Assembly: GCF_022750635.1 (NCBI RefSeq)
Contig: NZ_JAJKBG010000005.1
Coordinates: 186,001 to 250,000 of the forward strand
Source of the DNA: Brevundimonas pishanensis
GTDB taxonomy: Bacteria; Pseudomonadota; Alphaproteobacteria; Caulobacterales; Caulobacteraceae
DNA length: 64,000 nt
Direction: 5' to 3'
Positions 51,622 to 59,497 of the stretch are shown piece by piece (within the stretch, counting starts at the first letter, position 1; each line of letters begins with the position of its first letter). The translations under genes and the position numbers were made by a program. Under the pieces are notes generated by a model that did not search any database, was not told the DNA's origin, and saw only the letters and a program-made list of their open reading frames with translations.

Positions 51622-52932
51622 GTGACGCATCCCACCATCGGTATCGACTTTGGAACTACCAATACGGTGGTGGCCATCAGCCAGCCGGGGGGCGACACCC
51701 ATGTCATGACGCTGGAAGGACCTGAGGGGCCGGAGAAGGGCTGGCGCTCGGCGCTGGGGTTCCAGCTGGTGCACAATGCGGGCGGCGTGGCCGAGCGCGT
51801 GATCACCGCAGGTCCGTGGGCCATCGAGGCTTACCTGGAAGACCCGATCGAGACCCGCTTTATCCAGTCGTTCAAGAATTTCGCTGCCAGCAGCGCCTTC
51901 ACCGAGACGGTGATCGACAGCAAACGATACAAGTTCGAGGACCTGTTGGCCGCCTTCCTGAAACAGGTGAAGCAGTATGGCGGCGAGGCGATGCAGAACC
52001 TGCCGCCGCGCGTGATCGTGGGTCGTCCGGTGACGTTTGCAGGGGGCAATCCGAAGGAAGGTCTGGCGCTGGAACGCTATCAGGCAGCGTTCGAGCAGCT
52101 GGGCTTCGAAGACATTCGCTATGCCTATGAGCCGGTTGGTGCCGCGTTCTATTTCGCACGCAATCTGACGCAGGCGGCGACCGTGTTAGTGGCCGACTTT
52201 GGCGGCGGTACGTCGGACTTTTCCATCATCCGTTTCGAGCCGACGCCGGAAGGGCTGCGCTCGACCCCGCTGGGACGGGCGGGTGTGGGCATTGCAGGCG
52301 ATGCCTTCGACTACCGTATCATCGACCAACTGGTGTCGCCGGAGCTGGGCAAGGGCACGGAATACACCAGCTTGGGCAAGGTCCTGCCGATCCCGCAGCG
52401 CTATTACACCGCCTTCGCCAAATGGGAGCAGCTGGCCCTGCTGAGAGCGTCGCGCGATATGAAGGATATCCGCTTGCTGGTGCGCGATGCCGAGGAGCCG
52501 GAAAAGGTCGAGCGTCTAGTCGAGGTGCTGGATGACAACCACGGCTATGCCCTTTACCGCGCCGTGTCGGACCTGAAGGTCGCGCTCTCATCGCAGGAAT
52601 CAGCCGAGTTCGTTTTCGCTGTCGGCGATATCGATATTCGCGCCCATGTGACCCGCGCCGATTTCGAGGGCTGGATCGCAGCCGATCTGGAAGCAATGGA
52701 AAATGCCGTCGATCGTGCCTTGGACGAAGCGGCTATTGCAGCGGACGGTGTGGACCGCGTCTTCCTCACGGGCGGCACATCTTTTGTGCCTGCGGTTCGC
52801 GATATCTTCCTGCAGCGCTTCGGGGCGGAAAAGATCGAAAGTGGTAGCGAGTTCGAATCTATTGCCTCGGGTCTGGCTATGATCGGACAGGAAACGGACC
52901 TCGATCTGTGGAGCGAGAGTAAATCCTTCTAA
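51622..52932 (+). CDS. Hsp70-family protein, YegD-like (436 aa)
   Basis: The ATPase domain is complete: phosphate 1 (TIGIDFGTTNTVVAI), phosphate 2 (LVADFGGGTSDFSIIRF) and adenosine motif (RVFLTGGTSFVPAVRDIF). The substrate-binding domain of DnaK is missing, and the length of about 440 matches the YegD group of uncertain role. The start is GTG 51622 with GGA upstream; an earlier start at 51505 would run through the terminator stem and is rejected. A possible terminator lies downstream. Probably cytoplasmic. No co-chaperone gene is adjacent. Confidence 0.88.
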   Translation: MTHPTIGIDFGTTNTVVAISQPGGDTHVMTLEGPEGPEKGWRSALGFQLVHNAGGVAERVITAGPWAIEAYLEDPIETRFIQSFKNFAASSAFTETVIDSKRYKFEDLLAAFLKQVKQYGGEAMQNLPPRVIVGRPVTFAGGNPKEGLALERYQAAFEQLGFEDIRYAYEPVGAAFYFARNLTQAATVLVADFGGGTSDFSIIRFEPTPEGLRSTPLGRAGVGIAGDAFDYRIIDQLVSPELGKGTEYTSLGKVLPIPQRYYTAFAKWEQLALLRASRDMKDIRLLVRDAEEPEKVERLVEVLDDNHGYALYRAVSDLKVALSSQESAEFVFAVGDIDIRAHVTRADFEGWIAADLEAMENAVDRALDEAAIAADGVDRVFLTGGTSFVPAVRDIFLQRFGAEKIESGSEFESIASGLAMIGQETDLDLWSESKSF

Positions 52933-52959
52933 GGATAAAACTTGCACCCAACGCTCCTT

Positions 52960-53000
52960 GCGGGATTTGATTTCCAAGATGGATTGCTAAATCCCGCTTT
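52960..53000 (+). terminator. Hairpin after the Hsp70-like gene (possible terminator)
   Basis: A perfect 9-bp stem (gcgggattt 52960-52968 with aaatcccgc 52989-52997) has a 20-base loop. It is followed by TTTGGGGGTGGATTTTT, so termination is plausible but not clear. Confidence 0.4.
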
Positions 53001-53023
53001 GGGGGTGGATTTTTGCGGTGCGG

Positions 53024-53029
53024 TATATT
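53024..53029 (+). promoter_or_regulatory. Predicted -10 (TATATT) for the leuA leader transcript
   Basis: TATATT is a strong -10, with TTGGGG (52999-53004, spacer 19) as a weak -35. The transcript would start at about 53035, so the leader peptide ATG at 53043 or 53052 is within roughly 8-17 bases of the 5' end. That suggests a leaderless or near-leaderless reading frame. Confidence 0.4.
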
Positions 53030-53042
53030 AGTGACCGCCCCC

Positions 53043-53108
53043 ATGGTTGAGATGAAGTTCCAACTCGGACTCGCCCTTGGGCGACTTATGCGCGGCCGCC
53101 GGGGTTAA
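53043..53108 (+). CDS. Leucine-rich leader peptide upstream of leuA (21 or 18 aa)
   Basis: A short frame reads MVEMKFQLGLALGRLMRGRRG and stops with TAA. Four Leu codons fall within eight codons (CTC, CTC, CTT, CTT at residues 8, 10, 12 and 15), followed by an Arg-rich tail. It ends 77 bp before the leuA ATG. This matches the design of an amino-acid leader peptide whose stalling ribosome senses charged tRNA-Leu. A second ATG in frame (53052) gives an 18-residue version. Its downstream hairpins (see 53095-53124) lack a clear T-tract, so the readout mode is unclear. Confidence 0.65.
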   Translation: MVEMKFQLGLALGRLMRGRRG

Positions 53109-53124
53109 CGGCTGCCTCGGTGGC
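53095..53124 (+). promoter_or_regulatory. Leader hairpin overlapping the end of the leu leader peptide
   Basis: GCCGCCGGGG (53095-53104) pairs with CCTCGGTGGC (53115-53124) over ten bases, two of them G-T wobbles. The 3' arm also overlaps a competing partial stem further on (gtggcga with tcgccgcac). Mutually exclusive hairpins behind a leader peptide are expected for attenuation, but no T-tract terminator is visible. Confidence 0.4.
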
Positions 53125-53185
53125 GACGCGCTGTTCGCCGCACATCTCCCGATAAAAATCTGCACATCCAAGAGAGGCGCATCCC

Positions 53186-54883
53186 ATGCTGCGCGACCCC
53201 TCGGTCAAATACCGTCCCTTCCCGCAAATCGACCTGCCGAACCGTCAGTGGCCGTCCAAGACGATCACCAAGGCTCCGCGCTGGCTGTCCACCGATCTGC
53301 GTGACGGGAACCAGTCGCTGATCGACCCGATGAATGCGGAAAAGAAGACCCGCTTCTACGAGATGCTGCTGAAGATCGGCGTGAAAGAGATCGAGGTTGG
53401 CTTCCCGTCGGCGGGCGCGACCGAGTTCGACTTCATCTCGGGTCTGGTGCGCGAAGACCGCATCCCCGAGGATGTGATGGTGCAGGTGCTGACCCAGTCG
53501 CGCCGTGACCTGATCCAGAAGACTTTTGAGTCGCTGGAAGGCGCGCGTACCGCGACCGTCCACCTGTATAATGCCGTCTCGCCCGCTTGGCGCGAAGTGG
53601 TGTTCAACATGGACCGCGCGGGTGTGAAGGCGCTGGCCATCGAAGGCGCAAAGATGCTGCGCGAAGAGGCCGAGAAACGTCCCGATACCGACTGGCGCTT
53701 TGAATATAGCCCCGAGACATTCTCCACTGCCGAACTGGATTTCAGTCTGGAAGTGGCCGAGGCCGTTCAGGACATTCTGGAGCCGACGGTCGAAAAGCCG
53801 ATGATCCTGAACCTGCCGGCGACGGTCGAATGCTCGACGCCGAACATCTATGCCGACCAGATCGAATGGATGATCCGCAACCTGACGCGCCGCGAGGCGG
53901 TGATCGTTTCGCTGCACCCGCATAACGACCGTGGCACGGGCGTAGCGGCGGCGGAACTGGGCCTGATGGCCGGTGCAGACCGTATCGAGGGCTGCATCTT
54001 CGGTAACGGCGAGCGTACCGGCAACGTCGACTTGGTGACGCTGGCGCTGAATATGTACACCCAAGGCGTCTCGCCGGAGCTGGACTTCTCCAACATGGAG
54101 GAGATCGTCCAGACGGTGGAATACTGCAACCAGATCGACGTGCATCCGCGCCATCCCTACGCGGGCGAGTTGGTGTTCACAGCCTTCTCGGGCTCGCACC
54201 AGGATGCGATCAAGAAGGGCTTTGACGCTCAAGAGAAGCGCAACGACCAGATCTGGAACGTGCCCTATCTGCCGATCGATCCTGCCGATATCGGTGCCAG
54301 CTATGAGGCGGTCATTCGAGTCAACTCGCAGTCCGGTAAGGGCGGCATGGCGTGGGTGCTGCAACAGGACAAGGGCTTGAAACTGCCCAAGGCCATGCAG
54401 GCCGATTTCAGCCGCGCGGTCCAAAAACTGGCCGATCAGACCAGCCGCGAACTGACTAGTGCCGACATCTGGGATGCCTTCCAGAAGACCTATCGCACCG
54501 AAGGTCCGCAGCAGTTCGAGCTGATGACCTTTGCCGAGCACGGCATTGCCAAGAGCGACGGCCAGCGTGTCTTCACCGGCGATGTGAAAATCGGCCACAA
54601 GGTGCAACAGATCACGGGGCGCGGTAACGGCCTGATCTCTGCCCTGTTGGACGGTATGCGCGAAGCGGGCGGTCCGGCGTTCGAGATCGTCGACTATCAG
54701 GAACACGCCATCGGCGCGGGCTCGGACGCCAAGGCCGCCGCCTATGTCCAGTGCAGAATGGAGAATGGCCAGACGGTATTCGGCTTCGGCATGGATTCCG
54801 ACGTGGCCACCGCCTCGGCCCGTGCGGTCATCAGCGCAGCCAACACCGCATCCATCCGTCAGGAACAGACGCTGGCGGCCTGA
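53186..54883 (+). CDS. leuA: 2-isopropylmalate synthase LeuA, long form (565 aa)
   Basis: LeuA condenses acetyl-CoA with 2-ketoisovalerate, the committed step of leucine synthesis. GAGAGG precedes the ATG at 53186. The N-terminal TIM barrel shows LSTDLRDGNQSLIDPM with the metal-binding Asp and SLHPHNDRGTGVAAAELG with the metal His pair; the EGCIFGNGERTGN and the Gly-rich C-terminal LeuA regulatory domain (GRGNGLISALLDGM) follow. Length and motif set fit the type-2 (yeast-like) form. The Leu-codon leader peptide upstream suggests leucine control of expression in addition to allosteric inhibition. Confidence 0.96.
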   Translation: MLRDPSVKYRPFPQIDLPNRQWPSKTITKAPRWLSTDLRDGNQSLIDPMNAEKKTRFYEMLLKIGVKEIEVGFPSAGATEFDFISGLVREDRIPEDVMVQVLTQSRRDLIQKTFESLEGARTATVHLYNAVSPAWREVVFNMDRAGVKALAIEGAKMLREEAEKRPDTDWRFEYSPETFSTAELDFSLEVAEAVQDILEPTVEKPMILNLPATVECSTPNIYADQIEWMIRNLTRREAVIVSLHPHNDRGTGVAAAELGLMAGADRIEGCIFGNGERTGNVDLVTLALNMYTQGVSPELDFSNMEEIVQTVEYCNQIDVHPRHPYAGELVFTAFSGSHQDAIKKGFDAQEKRNDQIWNVPYLPIDPADIGASYEAVIRVNSQSGKGGMAWVLQQDKGLKLPKAMQADFSRAVQKLADQTSRELTSADIWDAFQKTYRTEGPQQFELMTFAEHGIAKSDGQRVFTGDVKIGHKVQQITGRGNGLISALLDGMREAGGPAFEIVDYQEHAIGAGSDAKAAAYVQCRMENGQTVFGFGMDSDVATASARAVISAANTASIRQEQTLAA

Positions 54884-54967
54884 TCAGTGCATCCTTTCGG
54901 GATGTTCAACACTTGAGAGTGACGTAGCGGACCTGTGTGCTAGGCATGGGTCCGCTTTCGTTTGCGC

Positions 54968-55960
54968 ATGGGTGCCTGGTTGAAATCGAATTCTGCGAAG
55001 CGCCGCTGGGCGTGGGGAAGCCTGTTTGTCAGCGTGCCGTTTCTGGCTTGGACGTTTTTGGCCGTTCACTTCCAACTTGGGGCGTTGGGATGGTGGGTCT
55101 ATGCGCTTCCGGTGCTGATTGCGGGGATGGTGCTGTGGGCCTCCACCATGGGTGCCAAGCGGGCGTGGGCGGTGCTCGGGATTATGGTGGTTATGGTCGC
55201 GGTCGGGTGGGCGCAGGTGCATCCGCTACAAAACCGTGACTGGGCACCGGAGCTGTCGCGCGGTGTGCAGGCGAACATAGACGGCTCGGTCGTGCAGTTG
55301 AAGAATGTGCGCGACTTCCGCTGGCGTACGCGTGATGATGGCAAGGCTCGCTGGATCACCAAGACCGTTGATCTGGACAAGTTGGAGCATGTGGATTTCA
55401 TCCGAACCACTTGGGCCAGTGAAGCCATAGCCCACACCATGATCAGCTTTGGTTTTAGCGATGGGCAGTATGTGGTGTTTTCGGCGGAAATCCGCCGCGA
55501 GAAGCATGAGAAGTTTTCCGAACTAGGCGGCTTCTTCAAGAAGTTTGAACTGGTGCTGATCGGCGCGACCGAGGAGGACATCGTCAAACTGCGCACCCAT
55601 GCGCGCAACGAGGATGTGTCCATCTATCGCCTGACTATGACGCCGGAACAGCGTCGCAGTCTGTTCCTGTCCTATGTGGGCTTGGGCAACGATCTGGCGG
55701 CTCAGCCGCGTTGGTACCAGACCATAACCACCAACTGCACGACCGTGATCTGGAAGCTGGCGCGGGCGGTGGCTCCGGGCTTGCCGATGGACTGGCGCAT
55801 TCTGTTGTCGGGCTATACGCAGGACTATCTGTACGACCTCGGTGTCATCGCCCACGACCGTCCGCTGGACGAGATCAAGGCCAAGGCGCACGTGACCGAA
55901 AAAGCTCGCGCCCTGCCGGATGGCGCAGACTATTCGGTGGCAATCAGACAAGGGTTGTAG
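54968..55960 (+). CDS. DUF4105 (Lnb-like) periplasmic membrane protein (330 aa)
   Basis: ATG 54968 (MGAWLKSNSAKRRWAWG) is preferred to a TTG two codons earlier. N-terminal hydrophobic helices (LFVSVPFLAWTFLAVHF, ALPVLIAGMVLWAS, AWAVLGIMVVMVAVGWA) anchor the protein, and the rest is predicted periplasmic. The DUF4105 core has DFIRTTWASEAIAHTMISFGF and the Cys of TITTNCTTVIWKLARA, the same position as the catalytic Cys of the lipoprotein N-acyltransferase Lnb. The family in Gram-negatives is otherwise uncharacterised. It is convergent with phoD, 6 bp away. Confidence 0.82.
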   Translation: MGAWLKSNSAKRRWAWGSLFVSVPFLAWTFLAVHFQLGALGWWVYALPVLIAGMVLWASTMGAKRAWAVLGIMVVMVAVGWAQVHPLQNRDWAPELSRGVQANIDGSVVQLKNVRDFRWRTRDDGKARWITKTVDLDKLEHVDFIRTTWASEAIAHTMISFGFSDGQYVVFSAEIRREKHEKFSELGGFFKKFELVLIGATEEDIVKLRTHARNEDVSIYRLTMTPEQRRSLFLSYVGLGNDLAAQPRWYQTITTNCTTVIWKLARAVAPGLPMDWRILLSGYTQDYLYDLGVIAHDRPLDEIKAKAHVTEKARALPDGADYSVAIRQGL

Positions 55961-55966
55961 CGGGAC

Positions 55967-58033
55967 CTAAAGGTCGGTGACCAGATCGGCGTGACCCTCG
56001 GTGCCGAGGTGTTCCAGACGCGGCTGTTTGCCCTTGGCCCACAGCGCGACGCGGTGGGCAATTCGATAGGATACCTCGATACCATCGGGTGTGGTGGCGG
56101 GGTGGTCAGGGCGAACTGTTCCAATGAACTCGACGCGTAGGTCATCGGGCGTGGCGGTCAGGATTGCAAAGCCGTGGCCGCCCTGATCCGCAAACGCGAG
56201 ATGTGGGGCGACGTCCGGATTACGCACGGACTTGGCTGCTTCGATGTCGCCGGAGCGGGCATATTCCCGACAGGACTCGACGCCATAACGCACCGCCATG
56301 TTCATGGCGGGCAGGACTGGGCCTTCGCCGTTCTTGCGCGCCAGATAGAAGGGCGAGAGCGGGCGATCCAGCGGCAGGGCCGCCTCCGCCGCCTGAAACA
56401 CGGATGGCGTGGAAATGGAGCCGACCACGAACTCCACGGCGACGGGCGCATAGTCCTGTGGCGGAAGGTCCGGCGACAGATAACCCGCGAAGAAGGCGTG
56501 GCGGTCACCTACCAGCGACACCAGATTGGTCACGCCCTGATCCTTGGCAAAGTTTAGCAGCTCGCGCCGCTCTGCGGGATAGCCGCACCAGTCGTCGGTT
56601 CCGGAAAGGGCATAGCCTGCCGATGGCCATTTCGGCTCGAAACCGTCGGGCAGGTTCCGGAAGTCGGTGCGGCGGTGCAGCATGCCGAACGAGTTGCCCC
56701 ACAGCTTCCAGCGGGCCGTTGATCCGGCAAGGCGTTCCTTGAACCACTGTTTCTGACGCTGACCCAGAATGCTTCCGGCGGGCTTGTCGCGGGCCGGATT
56801 GGGGACCGCTTCGCCGTTATAGGTCAGGGTGTCGGGCGCACCGCCCGGATAGTCGCGGCCTGCGTCCAGCACCTCGATCACATCCTGCGGCGCATACCAT
56901 GGGAAGCCGCGCGGCATGAATGGCGCGGCGATGTCCTGCTCGGCGACGGATTGAGACTTGAACGAGCGGTTGTCGGTCAGGATCAGTTCGACGTTCGCGC
57001 CCCAGCGTAGGGCGCGATAGACGCTCAGACTGTTGATGGCGGCCAGATTGTTCGGCTCGTGCGAGAGGCCGTGGTCGTCGATATCCACCAATGGCGTGTC
57101 GCTGACCTCTGGCGGCAGGAAGCGGCGAAGGCCGTCTGTCGTTCCGGTGACGCGCGCGGGGATGTACTCGAACCACGCCTGATTGGCCGCGACCTTTAGC
57201 GACTGCGCGGGGACTGGGTCGTCATAATTGATCTGGCTCTGGAAGCAGCGGTTCGAGAACTCGTGATTGTCCCAGATGCAGATGAAGGGCCAGCGCGCGC
57301 GGGCGTCCTGAATATCGCGGTCGGCCAGATAGGCGCGATAGACGTGGCGATAGTCTTCGATTGTGGTGGGGACCTGGATAGTGCCGACACGGCGGCCTGT
57401 TGGTAGTGGTCCGATTTCGTTAACCGTGCGGCCCTGCACCTGTGGCTGATCGGCGGGGGACCAGATCATCTCGTAGATGAAATCGCCCAGATGTAGGACG
57501 AACTGGAGTTGCTCGGCCTCGGGGCGTGCCATGTCCTCGACCAGCATGCGACGCAGAGGCGTGGCGTGCCCGATGTTGATGTTCTGGCAACTGACGAAGG
57601 CGAAGCGGACGGGGGCGGTGTCGCGCTCGTTAGGTGCAGTGAAGGTGCGGCCTGTGCGGCTGGCGTATCCGTCAGCGTCTATGAAGCGGTACCAGTAGGT
57701 TGTCGAAGGTTTCAATCCGCCGACCAGCACGCGCCATGTCCAGTCGGCCTCGGTCAGAGGCGTGACCTGATCGCGGGCGATGACGGTGCGGAAGTCGTCG
57801 TATTCGGACACCTCGACCTGAAGGTCGGCGGCGCGACCTGTGCGCGGCGGGCAGCGCGTCCAGAGCAGTACATTGTCCGGTTGAGGGTCGGCAGAGGCGA
57901 CGCCCTCAGGAAAGCGGTCTCGAGCAATGCCGCGCACATTGGTGGCGGCACCGGCTGGACCGGTCATGACGAGGCTGGCCCCCACAGAGGCGGCTGCGGC
58001 AATCAGAAACTGACGGCGGTCGGGTGTGCTCAT
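55967..58033 (-). CDS. phoD: PhoD-type alkaline phosphatase/phosphodiesterase, Tat-exported (688 aa)
   Basis: A twin-arginine signal (TPDRRQFLIAAAASVGASL) is followed by the N-terminal beta domain and a metallophosphoesterase core: FVSCQNINIG, LHLGDFIYEMIWS, WDNHEFSNRCF and LVGDRHAFFAGYLS, with conserved Asp/His/Asn metal ligands. Characterised PhoD enzymes bind Ca and Fe and release phosphate from phosphomono- and diesters. The length of about 690 is above the usual 500-580, with extra sequence mid-protein. No Pho box was recognised upstream. The gene is presumably phosphate-regulated in nature, but that is not seen here. Confidence 0.93.
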   Translation of the reverse strand: MSTPDRRQFLIAAAASVGASLVMTGPAGAATNVRGIARDRFPEGVASADPQPDNVLLWTRCPPRTGRAADLQVEVSEYDDFRTVIARDQVTPLTEADWTWRVLVGGLKPSTTYWYRFIDADGYASRTGRTFTAPNERDTAPVRFAFVSCQNINIGHATPLRRMLVEDMARPEAEQLQFVLHLGDFIYEMIWSPADQPQVQGRTVNEIGPLPTGRRVGTIQVPTTIEDYRHVYRAYLADRDIQDARARWPFICIWDNHEFSNRCFQSQINYDDPVPAQSLKVAANQAWFEYIPARVTGTTDGLRRFLPPEVSDTPLVDIDDHGLSHEPNNLAAINSLSVYRALRWGANVELILTDNRSFKSQSVAEQDIAAPFMPRGFPWYAPQDVIEVLDAGRDYPGGAPDTLTYNGEAVPNPARDKPAGSILGQRQKQWFKERLAGSTARWKLWGNSFGMLHRRTDFRNLPDGFEPKWPSAGYALSGTDDWCGYPAERRELLNFAKDQGVTNLVSLVGDRHAFFAGYLSPDLPPQDYAPVAVEFVVGSISTPSVFQAAEAALPLDRPLSPFYLARKNGEGPVLPAMNMAVRYGVESCREYARSGDIEAAKSVRNPDVAPHLAFADQGGHGFAILTATPDDLRVEFIGTVRPDHPATTPDGIEVSYRIAHRVALWAKGKQPRLEHLGTEGHADLVTDL

Positions 58034-58282
58034 GGCGGGGTCTAGCGCAGTGAAATCTGCGCGCAGACTGGGGGCGTGCGCGATCTGCCGCCAAGTTAAT
58101 ACGGCGTAATCCGAAAAACCCTTTTCCTTGAACGATCAGCGTTGATGGGTTCAATGTAGTTACAACCTGTACCTGTATCCCTCCTGAGTACGCGTATTCG
58201 ACGGCGGGGAAGACAGGCGCGGGGCGGATCGTTTCGGGGAGACCGGACGTTCCTCGCAGGGAGAAAATCGGAGGCGAGCGCC

Positions 58283-59497
58283 ATGACCGTTGCCGAGACT
58301 GTAGTTGCCAAGCCTGTGGGCACGCCGAGAGTGTTCGGGCTGTTTCTCAAGCTGCTGTCGTCGAACTGGACGTGGGGACAGCTGGATATCGAACTGCCTA
58401 ACGGGGCGCGGCACGAACTGGTTGGGCGCGACCCGGGTCATCGGGCGGTGCTCCAGATCAAAAGCTACAGAATGGCGGGGCGCGTGCTCAAGAGCGGCGA
58501 TATCGGCTTTGCCGAGGCCTATATGGAGCGCGAGTTCGATACGCCGCAGCTGGCGGTCTTGCTCGAGACGCTGGCCAATAACTATGACGGGATACGCAGG
58601 CTGTTCGACGGCAACCGCATGGTGCGGATCGTCAACTGGTTTGCCCATCGGCTGAACCGGAACAGTCGCGAGGGTTCGCGCCGGAACATCCACGCCCACT
58701 ATGATCTGGGCAACAGCTTCTATTCCAAATGGCTGGACCGCAGCATGACCTATTCGTCGGGTCGTTTTGGCGGGACGGCCAGAGCGCTGGAACAGGCGCA
58801 GGCGGCGAAATATCTTGCACTGACGCGCATGATGGATCTGCGGGCGGGCGAGAGCGTGCTGGAGATCGGTTGCGGTTGGGGCGGGTTTGCCGAGTTCGCG
58901 GCCAAGTCCGTCGGGGCCAAGGTAACCGGCATCACAATCTCCAAGGAACAGTATGACTTTGCCCGCGTACGGATCGCGCGGCAGGGCCTGAACGAACAGG
59001 TCGAGATCAAGCTGACCGACTATCGTGATGTGACCGGACAGTTCGACCGTGTGGCCTCTATCGAAATGTTCGAGGCCGTCGGACAGGAATACTGGCCAGC
59101 CTATTTCGGCAAAGTTCGCGAATGCCTGAAGCCCGGGGGACGGGCCGGACTACAGATCATCACCATTCGAAATGACCTGTTTGGCGGCTATAACAAGCGC
59201 ACCGACTTCATACAGAAATACATCTTCCCCGGTGGGGTATTGCCATCGGAGGAAAGCCTTGCGCCGGTGATCAGCGAGGCAGGCCTGACCACACGAGCGG
59301 TTGAGCGGTTCGGCATCAGCTATGCCGATACTTTGGCGGCCTGGGCCCGAAGGTTCAGCGCAGCCTGGCCTGAAATCCAGCGTATGGATGCCAAGTTTGA
59401 CGACCGTTTCCACCAGTTGTGGCTGTTCTATCTGGCCTATTGCGAGGCGGGGTTCCGGTCCAAACGGACGGACGTGATCCAGATGGCGCTGACCTAG
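58283..59497 (+). CDS. cfa: Cyclopropane-fatty-acyl-phospholipid synthase (404 aa)
   Basis: GGAGG precedes the ATG by 8 bases. The enzyme adds a methylene from AdoMet across double bonds of membrane phospholipid acyl chains. The AdoMet motif VLEIGCGWGGFAEFAAKSVG, EMFEAVGQEYW and the C-terminal FYLAYCEAGFRSKRTDV (with the Cys near the active site) are present, and GDIGFAEAYMEREFDTPQL marks the N-terminal domain. Its stop shares CTAG with the convergent histidine kinase gene (4-bp overlap). It is likely a stationary-phase or acid-stress gene, by family knowledge. Confidence 0.95.
   Translation: MTVAETVVAKPVGTPRVFGLFLKLLSSNWTWGQLDIELPNGARHELVGRDPGHRAVLQIKSYRMAGRVLKSGDIGFAEAYMEREFDTPQLAVLLETLANNYDGIRRLFDGNRMVRIVNWFAHRLNRNSREGSRRNIHAHYDLGNSFYSKWLDRSMTYSSGRFGGTARALEQAQAAKYLALTRMMDLRAGESVLEIGCGWGGFAEFAAKSVGAKVTGITISKEQYDFARVRIARQGLNEQVEIKLTDYRDVTGQFDRVASIEMFEAVGQEYWPAYFGKVRECLKPGGRAGLQIITIRNDLFGGYNKRTDFIQKYIFPGGVLPSEESLAPVISEAGLTTRAVERFGISYADTLAAWARRFSAAWPEIQRMDAKFDDRFHQLWLFYLAYCEAGFRSKRTDVIQMALT

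Noticed and set aside
53123..53150. A classical terminator in the leuA leader
   Set aside because: The partial stem gtggcga / tcgccgcac has a bulge and is not followed by a T-tract, so I do not call an intrinsic terminator there.
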